A DNA stretch of 64,000 nt from JAHEIJ01 sp040235565 (GTDB lineage: Bacteria > Pseudomonadota > Gammaproteobacteria > UBA6429 > Thiohalophilaceae): NCBI GenBank assembly GCA_040235565.1, contig JBECLA010000134.1, forward strand, positions 1 to 64,000, written 5' to 3'. The notes below the pieces were generated by a model. That model was not told the DNA's origin. It saw only the letters and a list, made by a program, of their open reading frames with translations, and did no database searches. Positions 53,210 to 61,055 of this stretch are shown here, piece after piece; position 1 is the stretch's first letter; each line of letters begins with the position of its first letter. The translations under genes and the position numbers were made by a program.

Positions 53210-53803
53210 ATGGCTGAACGGACGGCCACCGTTAAACGCGATACCCTGGAAACCCAGATTGAGGTTACCCTGAATCTGGACGGCAACGGCAAGAGCGAGT
53301 TCAGCACCGGCGTGCCCTTTCTGGAACACATGCTCGATCAGGTGGCGAGGCATGGCCTGCTGGATCTGTGGGTGCAGGCCAAAGGGGACTTGCATATCGA
53401 TGCGCACCACACCGTCGAGGATATCGGTATCACCCTGGGCCAGGCCTTTAACAAGGCCGTCGGTGACAAGAAAGGCATTCGCCGTTACGGGCATGCTTAT
53501 GTGCCACTGGATGAGGCCCTGTCGCGGGTGGTGATTGATTTCTCCGGTCGTCCCGGGCTCGAATACGGGGTCGATTTTCCGCGCGCCCGCATCGGTGAAT
53601 TCGATGTGGATCTGTTTGGCGAATTTTTTCAGGGTTTTGTCAATCACGCCAAGGTGACCCTGCACATTGATGCGCTGCGGGGTAACAATGCGCATCATAT
53701 CGCCGAGACGGTGTTCAAGGCGTTCGGGCGGGCATTGCGTATGGCCCTGGAACTCGATCCACGAATGGAAGGCATCATGCCCTCGACCAAAGGCAGCCTC
53801 TGA
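53210..53803 (+). CDS. hisB: Imidazoleglycerol-phosphate dehydratase
   Basis: A 197-aa monofunctional dehydratase, without the N-terminal phosphatase domain of E. coli HisB. Two metal-binding repeats are visible: FLEHMLDQVARHG with DIDAHHTVEDIGI-type spacing (LHIDAHHTVEDIG), and the second half LHIDALRGNNAHHIAETVFKAFGRAL. It converts imidazoleglycerol phosphate to imidazoleacetol phosphate. AGGAG precedes the ATG. It is first in hisBHAFIE; histidinol-phosphatase must be encoded elsewhere. Confidence 0.97.
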   Translation: MAERTATVKRDTLETQIEVTLNLDGNGKSEFSTGVPFLEHMLDQVARHGLLDLWVQAKGDLHIDAHHTVEDIGITLGQAFNKAVGDKKGIRRYGHAYVPLDEALSRVVIDFSGRPGLEYGVDFPRARIGEFDVDLFGEFFQGFVNHAKVTLHIDALRGNNAHHIAETVFKAFGRALRMALELDPRMEGIMPSTKGSL

Positions 53804-53854
53804 GCCAGAGGCTGCCCGTTTCACTATTCATATCTTTGTTTCAACAGAATTATC

Positions 53855-54505
53855 ATGAGTCACGTTGCGGTCATTGATTACGGGATGGGCAACCTCCACT
53901 CGGTGGCCAAGGCCCTGGAACAGGTGGGCCAGGGTATCGAAGTGGTAGTGACGGCGGAAACGGACCAGATTCTCACTGCCGGTCATGTGGTGTTTCCCGG
54001 GGTTGGCGCCATTCGTGATTGCATGGGAGAGATACAGGGTCTGGGGCTGGATACGGTGATCCGTCAGGTGGCGGAGGCGGGGACGCCGCTACTGGGGGTG
54101 TGCGTCGGTATGCAGGCATTGATGGACTGGAGCGCCGAGAATGATGGCACCGACTGCCTGGGCATCTTGCCGGGCAAGGTGTTGTTTTTTGGTGAAGATT
54201 TGAAAGACCCCGTCAGTGGTGAGCGGCTCAAGATCCCCCATATGGGCTGGAATCAGGTCCATCAGGTCATGTCACACCCCTTGTGGTCGGGGATCGGCCA
54301 GGACGCGCGGTTTTACTTTGTGCACAGTTTTTATGTCGAGCCGGCTGACCCGGATCTGATTGCCGCGTCGAGCAGCTACGGGTTTCCCTTTACTGCGGCC
54401 GTGACCCGCGATAATGTGTTCGCAGTGCAGTTTCACCCCGAAAAAAGCCAACATGCGGGGCTGAAATTGTATGAAAATTTCCTCAAATGGGACGGCAAGT
54501 CCTGA
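53855..54505 (+). CDS. hisH: Imidazole glycerol phosphate synthase glutaminase subunit
   Basis: A 216-aa class I amidotransferase. The nucleophile cysteine is in LLGVCVGMQAL, and the catalytic His-Glu pair is in AVQFHPEKSQHAG. The oxyanion region PGVGAIRDCM is near residue 48. It makes ammonia from glutamine and channels it to HisF, which lies two genes downstream. Confidence 0.97.
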   Translation: MSHVAVIDYGMGNLHSVAKALEQVGQGIEVVVTAETDQILTAGHVVFPGVGAIRDCMGEIQGLGLDTVIRQVAEAGTPLLGVCVGMQALMDWSAENDGTDCLGILPGKVLFFGEDLKDPVSGERLKIPHMGWNQVHQVMSHPLWSGIGQDARFYFVHSFYVEPADPDLIAASSSYGFPFTAAVTRDNVFAVQFHPEKSQHAGLKLYENFLKWDGKS

Positions 54506-54534
54506 CTAACACCTAATCCAATGAGAGTTCTGAA

Positions 54535-55299
54535 ATGTTGCTGATACCTGCCATCGATCTGAAGGACGGCAAGTGCGTACGTCTGCGTCAGGGGCGCATG
54601 GACGATGAAACGGTTTTTTCGGACGATCCCGTCGCCATGGCCAGCCGCTGGGTCGAGGCAGGCGCGCGCCGTCTGCATATTGTCGATCTCAACGGGGCGT
54701 TTGAAGGCAAACCGGTCAATGCCGGGGTGGTCAAGGAAATCGCGGCGGCGCATCCGGGGTTACCGATCCAGATTGGAGGCGGGATTCGGGACGAAGATAC
54801 CGTCCAGACCTATCTCGATGCCGGCGTGGAATACGTCATCATCGGTACCAAGGCGGTCAGTGCCCCGCATTTTGTCAACGACCTCTGTCTGGAGTTTCCC
54901 GGCCACATCATCGTTGGCCTGGACGCCAAAGACGGCAAGGTCGCCATTGACGGCTGGTCCAAACTGTCAAAACACGATGTGATTGATCTGGCCCAGCATT
55001 TTGAGCAGGACGGGGTGGAAGCTATTGTTTATACCGATATCGGGCGTGACGGCATGATGACGGGGGTCAACGTGGCGTCCACACTTAAACTGGCGCAGGC
55101 GATAACGATCCCGGTGATTGCGTCCGGGGGCATCACCAATCTGGAGGATATTCGTGCCCTGTGTGCGGTGGCGGAGGAGGGCATTATGGGGGCCATTACC
55201 GGTCGGGCCATTTATGAAGGGACGCTGGATTTTGCCGAAGCCCAGGAGCTCGCTGATGAACTAAGCAGGGACAAGGGACGAGGGACGAGGAACGAGTAA
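54535..55299 (+). CDS. hisA: ProFAR isomerase
   Basis: A 254-aa TIM barrel that isomerises ProFAR to PRFAR. The N-terminal catalytic Asp is in LIPAIDLKDGKCVRLRQG, the second catalytic Asp in VYTDIGRDGMM, and the phosphate loops are GGGIRDEDT and ASGGITNLED. The last residues, RDKGRGTRNE, are encoded by a heptamer repeat array and look like a recent extension beyond the normal end near ELADELS. A ribosome site GAGAG precedes the ATG. Confidence 0.97.
   Translation: MLLIPAIDLKDGKCVRLRQGRMDDETVFSDDPVAMASRWVEAGARRLHIVDLNGAFEGKPVNAGVVKEIAAAHPGLPIQIGGGIRDEDTVQTYLDAGVEYVIIGTKAVSAPHFVNDLCLEFPGHIIVGLDAKDGKVAIDGWSKLSKHDVIDLAQHFEQDGVEAIVYTDIGRDGMMTGVNVASTLKLAQAITIPVIASGGITNLEDIRALCAVAEEGIMGAITGRAIYEGTLDFAEAQELADELSRDKGRGTRNE
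55268..55295 (+). repeat. Heptamer array (GGGACGA type) at the hisA 3' end
   Basis: Four consecutive seven-base units read GGGACAA, GGGACGA, GGGACGA and GGAACGA. They lie within the last codons of hisA and stop just before TAA. A degenerate array in the opposite orientation lies at 55453-55473, so the two bracket the hisA-hisF gap. Confidence 0.85.
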
Positions 55300-55452
55300 G
55301 ATCATGAAATATCTCGTCAATTTCCACCAACAGAGTCTTATAGAAAGATCCGTGATGAACGAATATTTTCTCGAAAAAGCGTTGCCATTAACAGCAATTC
55401 TTCATCCCTGGGCAATTGCTCCAGGCATTGCGCTTCCTCCTGCATCCCGGCA

Positions 55453-55473
55453 GTCCTTGTCACTCGTCACTCG
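55453..55473 (-). repeat. Inverted heptamer array before hisF
   Basis: Three units read GTCCTTG, TCACTCG and TCACTCG on the plus strand, the complement of the CGAGTGA/CGAGGGA type seen at hisA. The array ends 11 bases before the hisF ATG and probably supplies its weak ribosome site (GGAAC). Confidence 0.7.
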
Positions 55474-55484
55474 GAACTGATCTT

Positions 55485-56252
55485 ATGGGACTGGCAAAGC
55501 GCATCATTCCCTGTCTCGACGTGGATAACGGGCGTGTCGTCAAGGGCGTCCAGTTTGTGGACATTCGGGACGCGGGTGATCCGGTCGAGGTCGCACGTCG
55601 TTATGATGAGCAGGGCGCGGATGAACTGACTTTTCTCGATATCACCGCCAGCCACGAGGATCGCGAAACCATGGTCCATGTGGTGGAAGAAGTTGCCGGT
55701 CAGGTGTTTATCCCGCTGACGGTGGGTGGCGGCATCCGCAAGGTCGAGGATATACGCCGCATGCTGAATGCGGGTGCGGACAAGGTGGCGATCAATACCG
55801 CGGCAGTGCACAACCCCGAGTTTGTGAAACAAGCCGCCGAAAAGTTCGGTTCGCAATGTATCGTGGTGGCGATTGATGCCAAGCAGGTCAGCGACAAGCC
55901 CAAACGCTGGGAAATTTTTACCCATGGCGGGCGTAAACCAACGGGCATTGATGCCGTCGAGTGGGCCCGAAAAATGGTCGCCTATGGGGCGGGAGAGATT
56001 CTGCTGACCAGCATGGATCGCGACGGCACCAAACAAGGTTTTGATCTGGATTTGACCAATACTATCAGTGAGGCGGTCAGCGTGCCGGTGATTGCCTCCG
56101 GCGGCGTCGGCAACCTGGAGCACCTGGTGGAAGGGGTCAAGCAGGGCCATGCCGACGCGGTACTGGCCGCGAGTATTTTCCATTTCGGCGAGTACAGCAT
56201 CGAAGAAGCCAAGCGCAAGATGGCTGCCAACGGAATCGAAGTGCGCCTTTAA
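55485..56252 (+). CDS. hisF: Imidazole glycerol phosphate synthase cyclase subunit
   Basis: A 255-aa TIM barrel. Catalytic Asp residues lie in RIIPCLDVDNGRVVKGV and LLTSMDRDGTKQGF. Phosphate loops GGGIRKVED and ASGGVGNLEHL are intact. It converts PRFAR plus ammonia from HisH to imidazoleglycerol phosphate and AICAR. The longer open frame upstream is repeat-derived sequence, so MGLAKRI is the start. A 185-base spacer with inverted heptamer arrays separates it from hisA. Confidence 0.97.
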   Translation: MGLAKRIIPCLDVDNGRVVKGVQFVDIRDAGDPVEVARRYDEQGADELTFLDITASHEDRETMVHVVEEVAGQVFIPLTVGGGIRKVEDIRRMLNAGADKVAINTAAVHNPEFVKQAAEKFGSQCIVVAIDAKQVSDKPKRWEIFTHGGRKPTGIDAVEWARKMVAYGAGEILLTSMDRDGTKQGFDLDLTNTISEAVSVPVIASGGVGNLEHLVEGVKQGHADAVLAASIFHFGEYSIEEAKRKMAANGIEVRL

Positions 56253-56280
56253 GCCTGACCGGAAAATCAGGAATAGGACC

Positions 56281-56670
56281 ATGACACAAAACTGGCTCGA
56301 CGAGATTAAATGGACCGCGGATGGGCTGGTGCCGGTGATTGCCCAGGAGAGCGGCAGTGGTAAGGTGTTGATGCTGGCCTGGATGAACCGCGAAGCCCTC
56401 AGCCTGAGTGTGCAGGAGGGACGCGCGATTTACTGGTCGCGTTCGCGGAATAAACTGTGGCGCAAGGGGGAGGAGTCAGGCCATATCCAGGTGCTGAAGG
56501 ACATCCGCCTCGACTGTGATAATGATGTTATCCTGCTTGAAGTGGAACAACGCGGCGGCATTGCCTGTCATACCGGGCGACACAATTGTTTCTATAAACA
56601 GTTACAGGGCGAGCAGTGGATTGCGGTCGAACCGGTGCTCAAGGATCCCGACGAGATCTATTCGAAATAG
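56281..56670 (+). CDS. hisI: Phosphoribosyl-AMP cyclohydrolase
   Basis: A 129-aa zinc enzyme that opens the adenine ring of PR-AMP. Core motifs are VLMLAWMNREAL, YWSRSRNKLWRKGEESGH and the metal Asp/Cys residues in LDCDNDVILLEVEQRGGIACHTGRHNCFY. It is separate from the pyrophosphohydrolase (hisE), as in many gammaproteobacteria. AGGAATAGGACC precedes the ATG. Confidence 0.97.
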   Translation: MTQNWLDEIKWTADGLVPVIAQESGSGKVLMLAWMNREALSLSVQEGRAIYWSRSRNKLWRKGEESGHIQVLKDIRLDCDNDVILLEVEQRGGIACHTGRHNCFYKQLQGEQWIAVEPVLKDPDEIYSK

Positions 56671-56702
56671 CCGGTGGCTGTTACGACGGACGAGCAGTGA
56701 AC

Positions 56703-57023
56703 ATGAACGACATACTGATAGAATTGGCACAGGTTCTGGAGGCGCGCAAACAAGCGGCGCCCGGGGATTCCTATGTCGCCAGTTTATATGCCAAGGGAAT
56801 GGATGCCATTCTCAAAAAAATCGGTGAGGAGGCGACCGAAACGGTCATGGCCGCCAAGGACGGGGACAAGACCAGGATTGTGCATGAAACGGCGGATCTG
56901 TGGTTTCATACCCTGGTGTTACTGGCCCAGCAGGGTTTGAGTCCCGCTGATGTCTTGAATGAACTGGGACGCCGATTCGGCATTTCAGGGATCGAGGAAA
57001 AGGCAGGCCGGAGTGAATCATGA
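56703..57023 (+). CDS. hisE: Phosphoribosyl-ATP pyrophosphatase
   Basis: A 106-aa MazG-fold enzyme that hydrolyses PR-ATP to PR-AMP. The metal-binding helices are KKIGEEATETVMAAKDGD and HETADLWFHTLVLLAQQG. SYVASLYAKGMDAI precedes them. I start at MNDILIEL; the longer frame overlaps hisI. Its stop overlaps the hinT start (ATGA). Confidence 0.96.
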   Translation: MNDILIELAQVLEARKQAAPGDSYVASLYAKGMDAILKKIGEEATETVMAAKDGDKTRIVHETADLWFHTLVLLAQQGLSPADVLNELGRRFGISGIEEKAGRSES

Positions 57024-57358
57024 GTGATTGTTTGTTTTGTAAGATCGTTGCGGGCGAAATTCCCAGCGAAACTGTTTATGAAGATGAGCAAGTGGTCGTC
57101 TTCCGTGACATCAATCCCAAGGCCGAAGTCCATCTGTTGGTGATTCCCCGGCAACATATTGCAAGTCTGGATGAACTGACTCCCGAGCAGGACGCCTTAG
57201 CGGCACACATGGTGCGAGTCTTGCCGCAACTGGCGAAAACAGAGGGTCTGGATGATGGCTACCGTACCATCATCAATACCGGCAAAGGCGGTGGCCAGAT
57301 CATTTTTCATCTGCATATGCACTTATTGGGCGGCAAGAACCTGCCCGGGTTTGAATAA
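57020..57358 (+). CDS. hinT: HIT-family nucleotide hydrolase, HinT type
   Basis: A 112-aa histidine triad protein. It starts CLFCKIVAGEIPSETVYEDE and carries the triad HLHMHLLGG near the C-terminus. HinT hydrolyses adenosine phosphoramidates. The position between hisE and tatA is common in beta- and gammaproteobacteria. It is translationally coupled to hisE. Confidence 0.94.
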   Translation: MSDCLFCKIVAGEIPSETVYEDEQVVVFRDINPKAEVHLLVIPRQHIASLDELTPEQDALAAHMVRVLPQLAKTEGLDDGYRTIINTGKGGGQIIFHLHMHLLGGKNLPGFE

Positions 57359-57384
57359 GATTTCTTTCTGGAGGAGTAACTCAA

Positions 57385-57621
57385 ATGGGTATTAGTATCT
57401 GGCAACTGGTTATTATTTTATTGATCGTACTGTTGCTGTTCGGCGCCAAGCGCCTGCGCAACGTCGGCTCTGATCTGGGATCGGCGGTGAAAGGTTTCAA
57501 GAAAGCCATGAGCGATGAAGAACAAGAAAAAGAAAAAGGCGATACCGAGAAACTGGAGAAGCATGAGGGCGAAACCATTCAGGGTGAGGCGACCAAGGTC
57601 AAGGAAGAAGACAAAACCTGA
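57385..57621 (+). CDS. tatA: Sec-independent translocase subunit TatA
   Basis: A 78-aa protein with one short N-terminal helix (about 4-18), the FGAKRLRNVGSDLGSAVKGFKKAM hinge and amphipathic helix in overlapping parts, and a highly charged Glu/Lys tail. TatA oligomers form the folded-protein pore. GGAGG precedes the ATG by about ten bases. The Tat signal on the SoxY-like protein shows a client in the same window. Confidence 0.95.
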   Translation: MGISIWQLVIILLIVLLLFGAKRLRNVGSDLGSAVKGFKKAMSDEEQEKEKGDTEKLEKHEGETIQGEATKVKEEDKT

Positions 57622-57625
57622 GCCA

Positions 57626-57646
57626 GTGACGAGTATCGAGTTACGA
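57626..57646 (+). repeat. Degenerate heptamer array after tatA
   Basis: Units GTGACGA, GTATCGA and GTTACGA begin four bases past the tatA stop. The last unit continues into ACGAGGAAA, which pairs perfectly over nine bases with TTTCCTCGT at 57672-57680, making a stem with a 20-base loop. Confidence 0.75.
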
Positions 57647-57672
57647 GGAAAACATTAAATCCAGACAGGTAT

Positions 57673-57707
57673 TTCCTCGTCCCTCGTCCCTCGTCCCTCG
57701 CCCCCCG
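57673..57707 (-). repeat. Inverted heptamer array (TCCCTCG) before tatB
   Basis: Five units read TTCCTCG, TCCCTCG three times and CCCCCCG. It is the inverted counterpart of the array at 57626 and of the same type as the hisA array. It ends 13 bases before the tatB ATG, and no Shine-Dalgarno is left there. Confidence 0.88.
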
Positions 57708-57719
57708 GTACTTTAATTT

Positions 57720-58163
57720 ATGTTTGATATCGGTTTTCTGGAACTGACAGTCATTGCGGTGGTTGGGCTGATTGTGATCGGTCCTGAACGACTACCGGAA
57801 GTGGCGCGCACGGTCGGTAAATGGGTGGGTCGTTTCCGTCGCTTTGTCAGTAACGTCAAGTCAGACATCGATCGTGAGTTACGCCAGGAAGAACTACGCA
57901 AAGCGCTCGAACGGGATGCCGGACTCGATGAACTGAAACAAATTATGAATACCGATAATTTCACGCTCGAGGAAGAAGAAAAACCTGCCTACAAAGTCAA
58001 GGCCATCAGTGACGAAGAGATGAAGCAGCACGAGACTGAATCTTCCGACACAACGGAAACGGAACCGGAAGGTGACAAGCTCATCGACAACGATACCGGG
58101 CATACCGATTTTGCCGATGTCGAAGCAGATCAAAAAGTCGATGAAGATGACAAGACAAGATAA
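57720..58163 (+). CDS. tatB: Sec-independent translocase subunit TatB
   Basis: A 147-aa protein with an N-terminal membrane helix (about 3-21), the GPERLPEVARTVGKWVGRFRRF hinge and amphipathic region, and a long acidic tail. The conserved Glu in FLELTVIAVVGLIVIGPERLP is at position 8. TatB with TatC recognises twin-arginine signals. The start has no visible ribosome site because a heptamer array abuts it. Confidence 0.95.
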   Translation: MFDIGFLELTVIAVVGLIVIGPERLPEVARTVGKWVGRFRRFVSNVKSDIDRELRQEELRKALERDAGLDELKQIMNTDNFTLEEEEKPAYKVKAISDEEMKQHETESSDTTETEPEGDKLIDNDTGHTDFADVEADQKVDEDDKTR

Positions 58164-59007
58164 GTCTGCCAAAAAAACCCGGCAAACCGCTGAACAGGAA
58201 CAACCGTTTCTTTCTCACCTGGTTGAATTGCGTGACAGATTGATCCGGATTGTCGCGGTGGTTGGTCTTATTACCCTGGGCCTCATGACTATCGCCAATG
58301 ATCTGTACTACTATTTTTCCTTGCCGATTCAGGGTTATCTACCGGAAGGGCATGCCATGTTGGCCACCGGTGTGGTCTCGCCGGTATTCACACCCTTTAA
58401 GCTGGCGTTAATCGCGGCTTTCTTTATCTCCATTCCCTTTACCCTGTATCAGGCCTGGGCCTTTATTGCGCCGGGACTCTACAAACATGAAAAACGTCTG
58501 GCTTTCCCGTTGTTAGTCTCCAGCATCATCCTGTTTTACCTGGGCATGGCCTTTGCCTACTATGTGGTGTTTCCGCTGGTGTTTCAGTTCACTTCCACCT
58601 TCGTACCCCAGGGTGTGGATTATCGTCCGGATATTGCCAGCTATCTTGATTTCGCTATCAAATTGTTTTTTGCGTTCGGTATCGCATTTGAAGTTCCGAT
58701 TGCCACAATATTATTGATTCTCGCGGGGGTCACAACACCGGAGAGCCTGATCAGCAAGCGCCCTTATATTATTGTGGGGGCATTTGTTATCGGTATGTTG
58801 CTGACACCGCCGGATATTATTTCCCAGACCCTGTTGGCCTTACCCATGTGGATATTATTTGAGGCAGGGGTGTTCTTTGCGCGTCTGTTATTGCGGCGGC
58901 GTGAACAGGACAGGAAAGAACGTGAACTCAGCGACGAGGAAATGGAGGAAGAACTGGACAAAGCCATTGCTGAGGAAGAGCATCTGAACCAGGATAAGCA
59001 AGACTAG
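58141..59007 (+). CDS. tatC: Sec-independent translocase subunit TatC
   Basis: A 288-aa six-helix membrane protein. The family start FLSHLVELRDRLIRI is at about residues 22-36. The conserved periplasmic Glu is in LTPPDIISQ-linked loops, and the FAFGIAFEVPI segment is present. It is the Tat receptor with TatB. Two ATGs (58141 and 58147) lie in the last codons of tatB, and the genes overlap by about 20 bases. The C-terminal tail is unusually long and acidic. Confidence 0.95.
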   Translation: MKMTRQDKSAKKTRQTAEQEQPFLSHLVELRDRLIRIVAVVGLITLGLMTIANDLYYYFSLPIQGYLPEGHAMLATGVVSPVFTPFKLALIAAFFISIPFTLYQAWAFIAPGLYKHEKRLAFPLLVSSIILFYLGMAFAYYVVFPLVFQFTSTFVPQGVDYRPDIASYLDFAIKLFFAFGIAFEVPIATILLILAGVTTPESLISKRPYIIVGAFVIGMLLTPPDIISQTLLALPMWILFEAGVFFARLLLRRREQDRKERELSDEEMEEELDKAIAEEEHLNQDKQD

Positions 59008-59074
59008 CTAACCTGGTCGTTTCCCGACATAGATTTACGCTTGTTTTTCGGTGCGGCAATATCACGATCATAGG

Positions 59075-59107
59075 TTGCCTCAGAATCGCGATTGCCAACT
59101 GAGGTAA
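59075..59107. other. Nested inverted repeat between tatC and the DUF255 gene
   Basis: Nine-base arms TTGCCTCAG and CTGAGGTAA (one G-T pair) enclose a loop that itself holds the ten-base palindrome AATCGCGATT. It lies 68 bases past tatC with no T-run, so it could be an operator or an RNA structure. Significance is uncertain. Confidence 0.3.
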
Positions 59108-59171
59108 TGAAACCCCTTCCCCGCCAGCTTGTCTTAAATATTAACTTCACTCGCTTAGGTGTGACACGGTC

Positions 59172-61055
59172 ATGAACAGGTTTGTCGGGAGATTACTGGT
59201 TGTTCTGCTGGCGCTATCCGTGTCCGTCTGGGCGCAGCCGTTTGGCAATGAACTGACCAACCATCCTTCTGCTTATCTGGCCATGCACGGCAAGGACCCG
59301 GTGCACTGGCAGACATGGGGTGAAGCGGCACAACAGGCGGCAGTTCACGAGGATAAATTGTTATTTGTTTCCAGTGGCTATTTTTCCTGTCACTGGTGTC
59401 ATGTGATGCAGCGGGAGAGCTATTCCGATCCGGAAATTGCCACGCTATTAAATAAGCATTTTATTCCGGTTAAAGTGGACCGGGAACTGAATCCGGCACT
59501 GGACGGCAAGTTGATCGATTTTGTTGAACGGACGCGCGGTTATGCCGGTTGGCCGTTAAATGTATTTATTACTCCCGAGGGCTATCCCCTGGTAGGAATG
59601 GTCTACCTGCCTCCGGCTGACTTCAAGACATTCTTGTTGAACCTGCAGAAGGAATGGCAGCAACGTAAAGCGGCGCTGAAACAGCTGGCAACCGCAGCAA
59701 CCGCCGAACTGGCTTCACCGCAGATCAGTGAGACTGAAGCCTTACCGCCGGATCGGGGAGAGGATTACGCCAAATATCTGCTTGATCATGCCTTTGCTCT
59801 GGCGGATGAATTACAAGGCGGGTTTGGACAACAAAACAAGTTTCCGTCCGTACCCCAGTTACAGGTGTTGCTGGCGGAATATCAACGTAACAAAACCGAT
59901 CGGCTTGACGGTTTCCTGCAGTTGACACTGGATCAAATGGCCAGCCAGGGACTCAATGATCAACTGGGAGGAGGCTTTTTTCGCTACACGGTGGATCCCG
60001 CCTGGCAAGTCCCCCACTTCGAAAAAATGTTGTATGACAATGCCCAGTTGGCGCATCTCTATTTGCAGGCCAGCCGGGTGTTTCCGCAAAAGACTTATCG
60101 GGCGATTGCTTACCGCACACTGGATTTTATGCTGCGCGAACTGGCGACACCGCAGGGCGCCCTGGCCGCAAGTTTATCGGCCGTGGACGATCAGGGTATC
60201 GAGGGCGGGTATTATCTCTGGCAAGAGTCAGAACTCAGCAGTTTGTTAACCGCATCTGAACTGCAAATAAGCAAGCTGGTGTGGGGTATCAAGGGCGCGC
60301 CGGAACTGGAAGCCGGTCATCATTTGCACCAGGCAATGGGTCTCGCGCAGGCTGCCGGACAACTGAATCTGTCTTTGGCCGAAGCCGGGACGGAACTGGC
60401 TTCGGCACAACAAAAGCTGTTGCAGGCACGTGCCCAACGTCATGTACCCAAAGACACAAAAAAGATTGCCGCCTGGAACGGTCTGGCGCTGTCTGCCCTG
60501 GCACAGGCGGTGAGTTCGCCTGGCGGGGAACAGTATCGTGCCGCTGCCACCCAGGTGCGCGACTACCTGCGTAATGTGTTATGGGATGGGCATCAGTTGC
60601 AGCGTGTTATGAGCGCTACGGGACCAGTCGGCCGGGCCGGACTGGAGGATTATGCCTATGTCGCCCAGGGTTTACTGGATTGGTCCGGGGTGACCGGAGA
60701 TAAAGCCGATCATGATCTGGCACGCCGCATCGTTCGGCAGGCCTGGCAACGCTTTTACGGTGAACAAGGCTGGCAACTGACTGATGCAATGTGGTTGCGC
60801 TATGGGACAGGTGACTCGTTGCTGCAAGATGGGGTTATGCCGTCACCCGCAGATAGCCTGATTGCCACCAGCCTGCGCCTGGCTGACAAAACGTTGGAGC
60901 AACCGGCAGTCAGGGCGCTGAATGGGGGCGATACCGAAATCACTCTCGGCCCCTTCTGGTATGCCAGTCGTATAGAGGTGATCCGCCAGTATCAGGCAAT
61001 AAAGAATTCCACGTCACTCAAAGGCGGGGCATCAAGCACATCAAAGGTAAACTGA
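59172..61055 (+). CDS. DUF255 thioredoxin-domain protein
   Basis: A 627-aa protein with a signal peptide (about 1-21) and an N-terminal thioredoxin-like domain: NPVHW-type segment KDPVHWQTWGEAA, then CHWC at 73-76, and YAGWPLNVFITPEGYPL. An (alpha/alpha)6 glycosidase-like barrel follows (about 200-620), including GGGFFRYTVDPAWQVPHFEKMLYDNAQLA. Relatives are the YyaL/spermatogenesis-associated 20 group, whose reaction is unknown. It is about 50-60 residues shorter than many members. Its 3' end overlaps the convergent 564-aa gene by 64 bases. Confidence 0.85.
   Translation: MNRFVGRLLVVLLALSVSVWAQPFGNELTNHPSAYLAMHGKDPVHWQTWGEAAQQAAVHEDKLLFVSSGYFSCHWCHVMQRESYSDPEIATLLNKHFIPVKVDRELNPALDGKLIDFVERTRGYAGWPLNVFITPEGYPLVGMVYLPPADFKTFLLNLQKEWQQRKAALKQLATAATAELASPQISETEALPPDRGEDYAKYLLDHAFALADELQGGFGQQNKFPSVPQLQVLLAEYQRNKTDRLDGFLQLTLDQMASQGLNDQLGGGFFRYTVDPAWQVPHFEKMLYDNAQLAHLYLQASRVFPQKTYRAIAYRTLDFMLRELATPQGALAASLSAVDDQGIEGGYYLWQESELSSLLTASELQISKLVWGIKGAPELEAGHHLHQAMGLAQAAGQLNLSLAEAGTELASAQQKLLQARAQRHVPKDTKKIAAWNGLALSALAQAVSSPGGEQYRAAATQVRDYLRNVLWDGHQLQRVMSATGPVGRAGLEDYAYVAQGLLDWSGVTGDKADHDLARRIVRQAWQRFYGEQGWQLTDAMWLRYGTGDSLLQDGVMPSPADSLIATSLRLADKTLEQPAVRALNGGDTEITLGPFWYASRIEVIRQYQAIKNSTSLKGGASSTSKVN

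Noticed and set aside
55416..55484. Upstream extension of HisF by 23 residues
   Set aside because: The extension is translated from the intergenic spacer and heptamer array; HisF proteins begin at MGLAKRIIPCLD.
57673..57707. Short regular repeats as a possible CRISPR array
   Set aside because: Units are seven bases with no spacers between them and no cas genes nearby; this is a tandem heptamer array.
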